Counted from the first letter of the stretch, positions 21,089 through 33,500 are shown. The stretch: DNA of 64,000 bases from Ulva prolifera (GCA_023078555.1 CM041203.1:1751481-1815480), one strand, 5' to 3'. Program-made: numbers and translations. Notes: a model not told the origin generated them from the letters alone.

Positions 21089-23262
21089 TCACACCCGCAG
21101 CGCATTCGCGATCGGCTCTGCCAGTGTCAGAATCTCAAACGGCTCCCGGTCCCGAACGGCCTTTGTCGTCTGTGGGCACGAGTCCGTGATCCACACCTTC
21201 CGCCACCCGAACGAGCCGTCCCCGGTGCACGCCTCAAACCGCTTGAACGAGTCTTTCGGAAACACGCCGTGCGTCACGTACGCGCTGACGTGGGCCGCGC
21301 CGAGCGAGTGCAGCAGCTTGCCACACTCGATCAGCGTGCCGCCGGATTGCACGAGGTCATCGACAATCACAATGTGGCGGCCCTTCGGGTCACCCTCCTT
21401 GAGCCGCACGATGCGCTTCGCGCCGTCGCGTACCTTGGTGCAGATGACCTCCGGGAAGTCGTCGAGAAGGTAGTGGAAGCGCTTCCACGCACCCTCGTCG
21501 GGGTACGCGATCGTGATGTCCTCCTCGAGCTCCGCGAGCCGCTGCAGCAGCAGGGGCACGCCGCTCTCAAACAGCGGCAGCACCGCGTCGCCGAAGTAGA
21601 AGCGCTCCTGCACACGCATGCGCAGCATGAGTGAGGGCGGGTGCAGGCGGGTGGAGCCCATTTTGGCCGAGCGGAACGGGCGCGGGCGAGGCGACACAAG
21701 CGCAGAGCGCCATAGATGCAGGAAGTACATACACAAATGCGCTCAACGCAGGGGCATGTATGGGATGAACGAGTGCAGGGGACATAAATCGTATGCAGGG
21801 GATAAGAAAGCATGCCTCTGCAGGTGGAAGAGATTAGATACAGGGAGAGCGAGTCAGACACAGGACGGAGCGAATGCGGCACACTGTGGTGCGCATACGA
21901 CGGAACGTGGCGTTCAACGAGGCCTACTCTCGCAGTGGGATCGTGCAGCTGCACGTGCAGGGGTGACCAGGCCTGCCACGACTTTGTGCGGCATTCATGA
22001 ACGGAGCCGTTGCGATAGCAGCACAGCTGCAACGTTGGTGCACTTGCACCAGGCCTCATTCTTGCTGGGGCACAGCGCGATGTCAGCGCCTCTCTTGTAC
22101 AATTACAGGATGATGGGGCGCTGGGTGCAGGGCCGCGAAAGCTACGCTTGCATTCGGATTTCACCCGATGCAACGACGTGTGTCGAATCTGAAGGGAATG
22201 CGGAGGGGAGTCCTGAACAAGGCCGAAGGCAGTGGGAGGAGGGAGCTGCACCTGTAGTGCATGGATGTCAAAGATTACGATGCTGGCTGGGCCGCCTCGT
22301 GTGAGGGGGATGTTTGAAAGCATGCGGGCGAGCGTGAACGCCGTGGCAACCTCTCCTTCTGCCTCTACCTGCAGTGCAAGTATCTGTGGATTTTTTCGTC
22401 GGCGCACACGCAGTGGAACTGCCGGACAGCAAGACCACTTCGTGGGCACGGGGGTCAACACCAATCAACGTGCAATATCTGCAGCATGGCGACGAGTTGC
22501 CGCTTGAGACTGGGCCATGGCAAACAGTCACCACGATCCAAAGTGGCCAAGTGCCAGTGACACAGATGCAAAGAGCCGATCCAAGGACCGGCACACGATC
22601 TTTGTACTCGGACGGATGTAGAGGTGCTACATGAAATCTCAGCTCTCCCATGAGATGCGCCACATTCGGTGCAGGAGGCCCGCACCCGCTCAAGGGTGCC
22701 GGTGGGGAAGAAAGGAAGGACGAGAGTGAATGAGCTGATGAAGAGCCGTGGCAGGGCATAGATGACGGAGATCTGCTCGAAGATGACGGACGGCTCGTGG
22801 AAGGAGCAGAGGAAGGCAACATGGCGATTGCGAATGTCCAGTGCATCACGCACAAAGACATTTGGGAAGCCGTCATTGAAGACACTGCGGCACAGACACA
22901 TGCGGTAATTGCGCTGTGGGCAGTGCAGTCGCAATGGCAGCCTCAGTCACCGGTGGAGGCCTTGAACGGGCACACCTCCAGTCAATTGCTCCCAGTTCTA
23001 TGCTTTTGCTGGCTGCTGCGGTCTTCTCGGCCAACTCCTTGCATGAAGGGTGATAGAACAATATGCAGTCTTTTTCAATGAGAGTCGGGTACATGTTGGG
23101 CGATATGTTGCTGGTGACCCTGAAAGAGTGCGGGAGATGGGCGTCCTCGGTGGCAGGCTCCATGCTGAATTTTGCCCCCCGGCGATCAGTACGCCGAAAC
23201 ACGGGTTGTAACTGAGACCTAAGAAGCCTGCTTGCCTTGCAACCACGATGGCGAAGAGACAT
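21089..23262 (-). CDS. PRS: Ribose-phosphate pyrophosphokinase (plant PRS3/PRS4 type)
   Basis: Exons 23262-22976, 22884-22686, 22368-22252 and 21607-21089 keep phase and give about 373 residues. The enzyme makes PRPP from ribose 5-phosphate and ATP for purine, pyrimidine, His, Trp and NAD synthesis. Conserved segments are '[16 protein letters not shown]', '[18 protein letters not shown]', '[14 protein letters not shown]', '[14 protein letters not shown]', the PRPP-binding loop '[16 protein letters not shown]' near residues 281-296, and '[18 protein letters not shown]'. This text follows the divergent plant PRS3/4 class, generally regarded as phosphate-independent, not the bacterial-type class. 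The first about 33 residues are Arg-rich with few acidic residues, so a plastid or mitochondrial transit peptide is likely. A second in-frame Met near residue 34 could start a cytosolic form. Confidence 0.93.
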
Positions 23263-23648
23263 GTGCTGATGCGAAGCCTGCCCGTGCTATCGATATCGCC
23301 AAGCCGCTCGATCGCAAACCGACATACACATGCCCATGACGCCGTACCGAAGGGTCTCAGCAGCCACATTTCGACGTCCCCTCGTGTATACGACCCGGAT
23401 GCTGCACTCGGATCCATGCCGCTTTCGCTTTCGAGGCGTTCCGTCGGCCGGTGCAACATGGCGGTCTAGTCGCGAGTCGCTGGTAGCCACCGTGTGTAAT
23501 CCATTCAGAATGAGATTAGCGCAGGAAACAAGAAGTCGAGACACGCGCAAGCAGACCAAATGGCAAATGCTGTAGCAAATTTTCGTATAGCCAGACATTG
23601 ACACAACTTTCTTCCGTACGTAATCAAGAGTGCTGCAGGCCGGCAAGG
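23263..23648. promoter_or_regulatory. divergent upstream region, PRS / small TGA-containing gene
   Basis: 386 bp between two start codons pointing away from each other. No gene or clear element was seen. The promoter role is by position only. Confidence 0.3.
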
Positions 23649-24017
23649 ATGGGTCGCAGCGATGAAAACGCCCGCAAGGGCTCAGATCCTGAACACTCGT
23701 GGACTCAGGACTTCAAAGAGCACTTGAAAGAGTTCGTAGAAGCTACGCCCGAGCAACACGTCACGTGAATGAAGAACACGCTCAACAAAGTGCGTCCTGG
23801 GAGTAACGTCAGCACTGCACCATTGCCACACACTGGGCTGCCACGATCACCGCGTGCAAACTTGGAGCACTGCAGATGCCTGTTTTTTATGCAGATGCTA
23901 GGGCTGACTCCAAAGGCACCGAAGTTCTCGATGCAGTACCGTGTACGTGTTCAAGCGCAAGATGATGTTCCACGGCACACAGCCCGATTCGTCGTCAGGA
24001 CAACGCGAAGCGAGTAG
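23649..24017 (+). CDS. small protein gene with in-frame TGA; candidate selenoprotein or pseudogene
   Basis: ATG at 23649 opens a 39-codon frame reading 'DPEHSWTQDFKEHLKEFVEA' then 'TPEQHVT' and TGA at 23766-23768. The same frame continues at once with 'MKNTLNK' to 23789. A GTGCGT donor there and an ATGCAG acceptor before 23895 rejoin in phase 0 with 'MLGLTPKAPKFSMQYR' and onward to TAG at 24017. An amphipathic, protein-like reading on both sides of the TGA, plus a phase-consistent intron, suggests one gene. Options: TGA read as selenocysteine, a mutated Cys or Trp codon (pseudogene or sequencing error), or a true stop of a 39-residue peptide. A rival model splices from GT at 23760 to 23895 and skips the TGA. 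No SECIS was recognised by eye downstream. The family is not known to me. Confidence 0.35.
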
Positions 24018-24320
24018 AAAGCTTGCTATGCGCTAACAGCAGGATGTTGAGCGACATTTTCGGTGTTGGGCGCGGTGATTTCCATGACAGATCGTTCGAG
24101 ACCTTACACTAGACGAGCGAGCTTGAGAAATGATGGCCGATTCCCCTCACATTGTACAACACTAATTTTCAGTGCTCGTTACATTTGGTGATGTTTCCGT
24201 TTCTCAAGTGAACCTGCAACCGACCTCTGTAGCAATGGTCAATGGATTGACTATCAGCACAGGTGTAACTTCTTCGCATTCAGCTGTGAATCACGCCCTG
24301 ACATGCCCGAGATGCAATGT

Positions 24321-25930
24321 TCATCTCGTTTGCTGCTCCTTCTGTGCGCCACCGGCCTGACAGTCGATCCCCTCCTCTGCAGCAGCGGCTGCTGCTGAGG
24401 CAGTGTCCACAGCATCTGCCTCACTCCATCCTGCGTCCGACGAAACAGCGGCATTCATTCGCTCTACCTGACCCTGGTCACAGATGTGGCCAGGGAGCGT
24501 CGCCAAATTGAACGCAGAAACCTCTTCAACCGCTACACAGACATCATCCGCACCAACATGGCAGCTGTCTGAACACGTGAACAAGATCACCACCTCCCAA
24601 TCCCACGATGGTGTATTGAGCACACTAGTGCTCAGCCTGTCTGGTGCAGTGTACCAAACCCCGTCGTACCAAGTCGCTGCGTCTAGCATGAAGTGCCACA
24701 TGGGCGAAAGCACTTGGAGCTCAGGCACTTGTGCTGCGCCACAGTACTTGCAACGACCGGGCTGAGGGACATCTTTGGTAGGCCACGTATAACACATTCC
24801 CCATCCATACCTGCAATGTGGAGCAAGACTGATGTGCCGTCTAACCTAGTACATACTTTCAATTGAACCATGTGCTAGTGCCCTGCACTTCGTCCAGGAC
24901 ACCGCAGCAGCCACCACTCCGCATGAACACCGCATTTCGAAACGTGTACACGCATGTAGCTTTCACGAGGACTGCTCTTCGTGACATGACTGTTGCATGT
25001 TCTGAGTCGGGTGACGCAGTGTGGACAGGGTGGAAATACCTGACACACTGGCTTGGATGCTGTGCCAGCTTCTCAAGGAACTTCGTGTGCGGGTCGCTCT
25101 TTTCGTACTCCTCACCTGCTGCCGAGACGCTGCTGCTGCTCGCCTCTGCTGTCGTCGCTGCATCCTGCTGGTACTGCTGCAACAGCTGCTGGATGTGGGC
25201 CTCGTCTGAGCCCCCATTTCCCTCCCTGTTACCCGCTCTCCTGAAGCCAATCCAGAACTCTGGCAGGACTGCAGCTGTGCTCTGAACTATGATGTCATCA
25301 TGTGTTCGAGGCTTCTGGGCTGCGGCCTGTTGTGTGGGTGCGCTAGGCTCTGATGGGACTGTCGCCTTTGAGGGACCACCCGACAGCACAAGTTGGTCCA
25401 TCTCAGCCATGAGATCCCCAAATTCCAGGCCTAATCCTTGCGGCTGACTTGCAGATCCGTTGGCTGTGGCACCCCAGGTGACGGTTCCCCACTCCGCAGG
25501 ACTGTGCGCGTGTTGCAGTTGCGGTGTGGACTGATTTGCTGCGGGCTTTCTTTGACAGCGAATGGCCACAAAGGCATGAGGTGCACCAGAACATGCATCT
25601 GTTGTGCAAACGAAGATGAGGAGGATTCTTTCAGGAGATTCTTTCGCTGGCAAAGGAGCATGGATCTGCATCAGGCAAGGCGCAAATAAGGCCACTAAGC
25701 AGCAATGTGGAGCATGTGATAGGATGCGTGATGATACAATATCTGATTGGCACCTGTGCGACTAATGATCTGGGAGCCCCACAAAACTCACACAAAGTGG
25801 CTTCCTTCAGAGCCTCTCTCCGAATGTCGGGCCACAGCCATGGCAGCCCGCCTGCCTTGCATCCTTGCAAATCAGCGTCGGCAGCATGCACGACGTCACC
25901 AGGAACTCCTACATATTCTTCTGCAGCCAT
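24321..25930 (-). CDS. PDCD2: PDCD2/TSR4-like protein (uS5 chaperone)
   Basis: Exons 25930-25754, 25665-25040 and 24810-24321 keep phase and give about 430 residues. The N-terminal zinc-binding part reads 'GGLPWLWPDIRRE', 'CEFCGAPRSLVAQ', 'ERILLIFVCTTDACSG'. An acidic/Gln/Ala-rich linker follows, then 'HTKFLEKLAQHPSQCVRYGW' leads into the C-terminal PDCD2_C domain with 'CKYCGAAQVPELQVLSPM' and 'WEVVILFTCSDSC'. Yeast Tsr4 and animal PDCD2 are dedicated chaperones that capture newly made ribosomal protein uS5 (Rps2) for 40S assembly; the same role is expected here. Start at ATG 25930 gives 'MAAEEYVGVPGDVVHA', the usual beginning of the fold. The final about 40 residues are Ala/Glu-rich and not conserved. 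Confidence 0.9.
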
Positions 25931-26653
25931 GAAGACCCGGGAATACACGACCGGGAGAAGTGGCTACAGGTCTACGAATGAATGAAGATGAAGCGGCGCT
26001 GCAGCCTGTCCACAGATCTAACTTGGTGATACTGATGGCATTACCCCCGTCCCGCAACAAGTCGTTCTTGATTTTTCTTGGCTCATAGAAGATGATTTAG
26101 CCACAGTATACAAGTGTACGGAAAGTTTACATGTGCTACGCTCGGTGTTCTGCAAACGCTGACGTGATCGCACCGTGCAGACTTGGGTTTGTGCTGGTGT
26201 GGGCGGCTCTTACTGATGCAGCGTATCCTGTCGCTTCTCTGCGGAGCTCGTCGCACGTCGTCTAGATCACTGAGTGGAATGGCTACACGCGGCTTCGAGC
26301 CGCTTGACAGATGCTCTTGGTCGCTGAGGCTCTGGCAAACGGAGGCCGCTCGGTTCCCTGCACTCGTCCGGCCTGTTCAAGTTGATGCATATGTTGTGTC
26401 AGCTGTTGCTGTCGAAGCTCTGAACGACTGTGTGCTGATGCACAGCACGTCCAACTGTTCCCCGAGGAAGCAGCAGACAGACTTGCAGCGATTCTTAGTG
26501 TGATGATCGAAAATTGCAAGTCATTCCGATAGTAAGATATCACAGCCTGGACGAATCTGACAGCTGTCGCGTGCTTGCTGCACTGCATCATCTACACAGG
26601 AGTAAGGCGTGGCACAGCGCTGGTTGTTGAAACTTCCAACAGAAAGCATCAGC
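25931..26653. promoter_or_regulatory. divergent upstream region, PDCD2 / RSP11-like
   Basis: 723 bp between two divergent genes. Short frames around 26180-26500 have no domain and no splice-consistent continuation into the downstream gene. No motif was identified. Confidence 0.3.
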
Positions 26654-27463
26654 ATGACGATGATGGATCTTGAGCCTATCTACTGCGCTGAACAGGTTTT
26701 TGGGCCCATCTTCATCACCGAGTGGTGCTATTTCCGATCGAGGGCCCGTAATGCTGATGAGCAACGCTGCAGATTTGCGTGCCTCCTGAATTATCAGAGG
26801 TTCTGAAGGCGTACACGAAAGAAGTCATCCGACGACAGCCTGCAGACTTGGTGGAGTTTTCAGCATACTACTTTGCAAACCTGGCAAACATCATTCCTGA
26901 GACTCGTGATGTAGTCCCACCAACTGTGCCGCAAGTTTCGGCTCTATTCAGAGCACTGTCTAGCGCGAACTTGGTCAGGACGTGTGATGTACGGTGCCCT
27001 CTGGCTCTGCAACACCGAAGTGCATGGTGCCATTGTGAGCTAGCACTGCACAATATGTGCGGTAGTTCAGCATACCCACCTGCTTATACAGGTGGACACA
27101 ATCAGCAACGAGGCAATAGCAGCTGGCATCGACCGTGGAACACTGGAGGAAGTGATGTCAGTTGGACAGCTTGGTAACACTTCAGCTGTGGATCCTGTCG
27201 ACATCTGCCTGCTATTGATCACAACGATTTCTTCACAGCCTTCGTCGCTTCTTCTGGCCGTGGCGGAAGTATTTGGTGAGGCAGGCTCGATTGATGTGGA
27301 CCTTTGCCGTGATGTATTAACGTTGCTTGGAAAATACGATCAACGCTGGGAGGCTGATGTAGTGCAGCAGCTGAATGAGCAGCTGCACGGTAGTGACAAG
27401 GTATCTTACAATAGTCTGGTCGCACTTCCTGCAGTCAGAGTGTTGCAGGAGAACAGCACGTAG
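26654..27463 (+). CDS. Ropporin/RSP11-like protein with RIIa dimerisation-docking domain
   Basis: Exons 26654-26695, 26773-26973 and 27092-27463 keep phase and give about 204 residues, close to ropporin and radial spoke protein 11. After 'MDLEPIYCAEQ' comes the RIIa-type motif at about residues 16-52: 'VPPELSEVLKAYTKEVIRRQ' then 'PADLVEFSAYYFANL'. In cilia this fold dimerises and docks to amphipathic helices of AKAP-like radial-spoke proteins. The rest ('VGQLGNTSAVDPVDICLLL' and onward) is helical, like ropporin-family C-terminal regions. The short first exon ending in 'YCAEQ' is a typical beginning for this family. The finding implies flagella or cilia in the life cycle, or recent loss. The 3' end could be spliced at GACAAG|GTATCT instead of reading to the TAG at 27463. 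Confidence 0.78.
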
Positions 27464-27976
27464 ATTTGGGAGGGGCAAGATGCAAGGATGTGCACCGGCA
27501 CTAAGTAGCATACAGGTGTCAGAAAACTGTACGGAAGTGAAGGCATTGAGGCCTTAAAAGTGTTTCTGTGCAGCTAACAGCACGACAGCAACGGGTCCAG
27601 TCAGCAGAAGTGCCTTGCCCAGTGCTCGCTTCAAATCTCTGCTCTTCGCGTCACCACTGTGGCGGTTGTACTCGAGGAGAACACTACAATCTTCACTATC
27701 TATGCACGATCCATAATCAAAGCTTGAAATCGCTGCTCCTTGAAGCTGGCCTGAAGCAAGGGTCGATCTGAGTGATGGCGTGAGCCTATTGGTCATGCAG
27801 CAGTCAACGCACAAGTAAGTGTGCAGATTGCTCTTCAATAGCACCATGCTTGCAAACAGTGCACCACGGATACACCTGGAGAAATTTCACCACGAGGCCT
27901 GCACTGCATGCTGGACAGCTCCTACTGTGTGACATGATAGGAGTTGTCCGGCACGCAGCGGGCCACTCATGTGATG

Positions 27977-28827
27977 TCATGCAAGAAATTTACCCGCTGG
28001 CTTGTCATCAGGGCTGGAAAATTCAACTTCACAGATTTCAAGTCCGGCCTCACGGCCCCGAGCACCATCACAGATCACATTTCTCATGTATGGGCGCAAA
28101 GTTGAGTTCAGCAGCATGTGAACAGCATTGTCAATCGGATGAACGATGAAGGGGATCGCCGCCAGACCAGCCAAGGTCGGGAGCATACGCTCAGCAAAAG
28201 ACGCTACCTGCACAGCGCACCGAATTGTGCCCACCCTTACATGCAGATTTGCAGTCATTGCTCTTCCGGCTACGTACCTCCGCTGAGGATAGACCTAGCA
28301 GTGATGCCAAGGCCAACGTGGTGGCTGCAACTGCTTCTGGCATGCTCTCGGCTTGCCCGAGGTGCAGTCCATCTGCGAGGATTGTATGCGACAGCCAGAC
28401 AACCTGGTGAATTGTGAATCCAGGGATTGCAACAGACGCCAGCAGCTGCCACAACAGGGTGTCGACTGCCCTTTCAGATGTGAGTAGAGTGACAATTTTG
28501 ACCGGGGAGATATCAGTTGCTGGGTCAACACCACTGATTGACGTCTTGGCTTCTGTGTGTGCCTTCGAGGTCTTGTCATATGTGTCCACCAGAACATACA
28601 TGATGGCTGTTGCATATGAGGCAGGCACGCCAAATGCAGGCAGCCATGCTGCAAATGCCTCTCCCAGCTCATTTGCATAGCCAAGGTATCGGAGAGGTCC
28701 ATCTCGCAAAGGATCAAAAGCCTCCTCTTCTTCCGGCACCGGGTCATCTATGTGCACTTCTGCATAAATCTGTGCCCAACGTCAACGAAACACAGAAGTT
28801 ACACTATCGACCAAGACAGAGGTTCAT
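27977..28827 (-). CDS. MTFP1: Mitochondrial fission process protein 1 (MTP18 family)
   Basis: Proposed exons 28827-28812, 28759-28278 and 28207-27977 keep phase and give about 242 residues. Family text is clear: 'DGPLRYLGYANELGEAF', 'AIMYVLVDTYDK', 'LLWQLLASVAIPGFTIHQVV', 'LAGLAAIPFIVHPIDNAV', 'MLLNSTLRPYM'. MTFP1 is an inner-mitochondrial-membrane protein with several hydrophobic helices, linked to fission in animals. The 16-nt first exon and its 52-bp intron are inferred from phase alone. The tail after 'RPYM' is not conserved. An alternative last exon at about 27700-27554, ending 'LLLTGPVAVVLLAAQKHF' with a further hydrophobic helix, could replace it. The gene lies tail to tail with the RSP11-like gene. 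Confidence 0.85.
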
Positions 28828-30566
28828 TCACGGTGATGCCTGATTAGCCAGGCGCACAGACAATGCTGTATCCATGCACTCATGAATGGGTGTCAGTGTA
28901 TGGCCATAAGTGTCGTGGAACTGACCGTGGAGCGGGAAGCTGCCAGGATGGTGAATTGGCAGCAACTCATTTTCCTCCATATGGCCGTCGTGCTTGCTAT
29001 GTTTGTGTGCTTCAGCCGCCTTGTCGCTCTCAAATGCAGCCTTCACATTTCTGCTCCTGTGCTGGGATTTGTTCACAGGACCTCTGTTCAACAAGGCCAT
29101 CTTGCAACGGACGGTGTGCATCTTCATGGTTGCCATGCTCCAAGTAAGGGTCGTAACCTGGGTCTGAAACTACCTGATTGCATGCTCTGTGTCATGATTT
29201 AAAAAGGCACATTTTGGCCTTGTGCGACGCCGAGAGCCCGAGCTAAGAGTCAGATCACGCCAGTTGTAGTAGCTCACATAGATCAAGGCAAGGCATTTGA
29301 AGGAACTGGAAAGTCACGTTAGTACAAGGGGAGAGAAAGGGATGCGGGCGCGCACCACGGGGGCGTAAACGTCAGTACTCAAGCACTAAAAACACCGATT
29401 ATGCTACTTGCTTCAACTGCGCCTTGCGGAACAGCTGTGTTCACAGGTTACATCTTACTTTGCGATACTTTCAGTGCGACGGCGAGGTCCCTATGCGCTG
29501 CCTGACGCACTGTCATCGATCCGACAGCGCGCTGCGTACGTGATAGAATTCCGGAAGCGAGCCACCTCTAGACATATCCATGCCAACCCCGACATGTCAG
29601 CACGGACAAGTTAGTGCTGATGAATGTGACAAAGCAATCAAAGGAAGAGCACATAAAAGGGGCAATACCTGCAGACACGCGTTACCCACTCGGTGCACGC
29701 GATCATCTGGTCAATCGCTTCGGGCTCGGTATTAATTGCAGGCCAGCATCGGAGCTGCAGAGACGTGACCTCCACAGATGTCACACATGCAGACGCAGCT
29801 TGTGCCACATTATGCATGCCCCTGCAGGCCGTTCTGACTGCATGCCGTGAGCGATCACAAACGGTGGCCCGATACGCGGATCGCTGGTACAACGGTATCC
29901 AAAGGAAAAGCATTGATCAGACGAGCAGTCTCTCACATGCGCCTGCTCCCCACGTCTTTGCATACACAACCGGCGGTGGGCACTCCACCATCTGTGGAGC
30001 CTAGGTACACTACCTCGCGCTATCTCTACTCACATCAGCCTGCAGCAAACGATTGTCTGGCATCTGGGGGCACCCCCGCGACCTCCACAGCCCCTCGAAC
30101 CAGCAGCCATGGGCCATCGTGCAGCCGAGGGAGGTTGGACGCGCAGCACCTCCGGCCCCCTCCGCGCGCACGTCGCAGTCCCGTGTGCATGCATGCACGC
30201 CCGCCCCGTCGACGCAGTCCACAACTCTCGGTCCCCACGCCTCACATGCAATTTCAGCATGCACAAACCGTCGGCCCACCCAGTGCGCCAGCAGCAGCGG
30301 CCTCCCTCGTCCTCCGCCTCGGGTCAGCCACTACATCAGCCGCGCCTGTCCTGGCCTGCATTGCAGAACCGCGCAGCACACACTGCAACCTACCATGCAT
30401 GGCTCCTCCGGCCCCCGCGTCACATCTCCCTCGCGCTCGACCGGCTCCCCGTCTCGGCGGAGGACGTCCCCACGCGCGGAGACTCAGCGATCGGCGTCAT
30501 CACGTCGATGAGAAACACACGCTTCCGACGCTGCCGCCGCTGTGGCACCTGGGTGGGCCCAGCCTG
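28828..30566. other. 1.7-kb stretch without a supported gene
   Basis: It separates MTFP1 (upstream side) from the 3' end of the myosin gene. From about 30050 to 30560 the + strand has overlapping open frames rich in Pro, Ser, Arg and Ala (for example '...TSPSRSTGSPSRRRTSPR') that could be part of a low-complexity protein, but no frame shows a domain or a clear exon chain. 28828-29200 has frames on both strands with no family resemblance. Confidence 0.35.
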
Positions 30567-33500
30567 TCATTGGTCCGCCAGCCGCTGCGCCTCCGGGTTG
30601 TACTGCCGCCCGTCCGGGTCGGGCTGCCGCAGCTCCGGGTGGTACTGCCCCCCCGGCCCCTCCCCCCGCATCGCCATCTCGTGCTGCGCTGCCGACATCT
30701 TCCGCTGCAGCCGCCCCACCATGTCTTTCATGACCCCTGTGCCCGCTCGAGTCGCGTCTTTCATCGCCATGCCCGCCTTTGTTGCACCCTTGATGCCCTC
30801 CTTCACCCTCGCCACGTACTTGTTGTCACCGGTCGGGGAATGGAGGTCATCTGAGCCGGGGGACTGAGGGTCCCGGAGGTTGAAGGGCTCCCGCACGTTG
30901 CTGCTGTACATGTGGCGCGGCTGCATGCGGCGGTTGCCTCGCGCAACGGAGGCCTTCTTCACAAACATGTACGTCTCACGCATCCGCGTCTTGAATGTCT
31001 CCTTCCACTGGTCAAACGACATCTTCAGCTTGCGGATCTCCTGCACCGCCAGAGCACAATGCTGCTCACACGTGCCGAGGGGAGCGAACGGCACACTGAC
31101 TTTGTTGCATCATGGCTAGACAGACGTGCAGGAACAGCTGCGCAGCGACACGTGGCGAGCGAGATGCGGTGACTGCAGCAATTCCACCTTCTAGACTGCA
31201 TCCGGTTTGAATGCTTTTGTATGCATTGCCTTGTTGTATGCCTTCGAGCTCGGCCATGCAATGACTCGAGCTCTTGTAATGTGTGATACACTCAGACTGC
31301 AATTGCGCGCAGGTGATCAATCATGCCGAACGGCGCCCCAGGCCCACGAGGTGGCAGCCCTCTGCACCTCAAATTGCAGAGGCAGCAGCAGGCGTGCATC
31401 ACAGGCATGCATCACGGGCCGATCCAGGGGCGCACCAGCTCAGCGTTGAACTCCGGAATCGCGGTGGCGGCGCCGCCCACGACCTCCCGAATGAACGACA
31501 GGTCGTCGTCCATCGTCTCGGTGCGGCTGTGGAAGTCGTTCTTGAGGCGCTCGACGGGCGCGATGGTGGGGTCGTGCCGCGGCCGCAGGTGGGCCTTGAG
31601 CTTTGTGTTCTCAGTCTGGAAGTGCGCCGCGCGTTCCTGCTGCTCCTGCAGCACCGGTGGCAAGCTGACAAATGATGAACATCATCCAGTGCGTGGCACT
31701 GGACACGGAGCAGTGGCCGTTCGTGCGCAGAATCGCAGAGTCTGTGCGGGTGTCCTGGGCGCACCTCAAATTGGACCCGCAGGGCCTGGATGTGGTCTTG
31801 GAGGCGCTTGATCTGGCCAGTCTGGCCCTCAGTCGCGCCGTTGTCCCCGTCAACGCGCTTCTGCTGCCACTTGAAGAACTGCGCCCGGTGCGCCCGCCAG
31901 ATCTGCACACAGCCCACAGACCTCGCACAAAAAGGACCAACAACACTCTGACAGACACCTCCACCCCCCCGCATCACTCAGCCGCATCATACTGCCACAG
32001 AGACTGGCTCGCTGTCCAGCCCATGTTCTCACAGAAAAGCAGCAGCCACAGACAGTGGTGGTAGCTCTCCTGTACGACTGCCCACAGTGAGGTGCTCACT
32101 GACTGCATGTCTGGCGCTCGTATGAGCTTGAGGCAACATGCCTTTTGTTACTCGAACCTCTGCTGTGGTGCTCTGAGATACAGTAAGGTGTGCCAATGCG
32201 ACTCCATCATCCGCCAGCTGTCCTTGCCAAACCGCAATGAAGGCACAATGTGCAGACAAAGGTTAAAGCAAAGAACCGACACCTCGAGCTCCTTCTGCTC
32301 CTCCTCCGTTGACGGCTCCCCCGATGACGTGCCCGACCCCATCTGCCACGCGAAGAACGCCTCCCGGTGCACCTGGAACAGCTTCAGCTCCTTCGCGTCG
32401 TGCTCTGACAGCCCGGCCCCGGCCGTTGCGGTGGACGTCTGCGACGTGGCCGCCGTGTCCGGCTGCGCGCGCCACGCCATCAGCGCGTCCCGGACCTGGT
32501 CCGGGTCCATCTGGAAGTCCTCCTGGATCTTGTGCCACAGCGCGAGCTCCTGCCGCATCTTGATCTCCTGCTCCTTCGCACGCAGCGCCCGGTTCTGCGC
32601 AAACTCGAGCGCCTGCCGCATGTCGGCCTCGCGCACGGCGCAGCGCTTGCGGAACTGCACCCGGCGCAGGCCGCACTGGATTGTGACGATCGCGTCGCGG
32701 CGGCGCTTGGCCTCGTGCCGCGCGAGCCACCGCCGCGCCGCCGCCTGCGCCGTGATCGCAGCCTTGTGCTCCGCGAACTCGATCTTGAACTTGCGCCGCT
32801 GCACCTGGCCGCGGCGGGCGGCCGCGATGACCGTCGACGCCTCACGCATGCGCACGAAGCGTGTGCGCGCGATGTGCATGCGGACCTGCGCCTGGATGAT
32901 CTGCACCGCGCCCTTCGTGCGGCGCCAGAGATCCTCCATTGCACCGAGCACCCCCGCCCGGAAGAAGATCTTCGTGCGCCCGATCTGCCACATTGCCTCG
33001 GGCACCCGGAAGTACGCAAGCAGCGCGCGGCAGAGCGACAGCGTGTCGCCGTTGCCGCGTGCGTCCCGGGGCATGAGGTCGATGTAGCGGTCCACGAACG
33101 TCTGGTGTTCGTATCGAGTCGGGTAGCCCGCCTTGGCAATGCGCACGACCTCGAGCACGCCGCAGCAGCGCAGCTGCTGCAGGATCATCGCCTGGTCAAA
33201 CGTGCTCGGCTTGAGGTGGTAGTTTGGCTTGATACACCTGCACAGGCGGCCCGGCGTCGGCACACCCGCAGCCACAGCAGCAGCCCCCTGCCATTGACAC
33301 AACCAACGATGACAACCCGCTACGTGTGCATGCTGAATGGCGCCTGTGGAGGGGACGTCCTCTAGCCAAACTGTTAGGAAACGGAAATCGCACGACAACG
33401 GCTTCAGCGATACAAGGGGGCCACACACACCGCCTGGACACCCCTCCGCAACCCACACCAATCAGCAGTATGCTCCTGTAATAAGCTCTGGCATGTCAAG

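Noticed and set aside
29847..30867. Two overlapping + frames of 252 and 335 codons, Pro/Arg/Ser rich
   Set aside because: Their right half is antisense to the last myosin exon; the left half is low complexity with no frame clearly preferred. Kept only as an unexplained stretch.
32532..33365. 277-codon + frame
   Set aside because: Shadow of the myosin converter/IQ exon on the minus strand.
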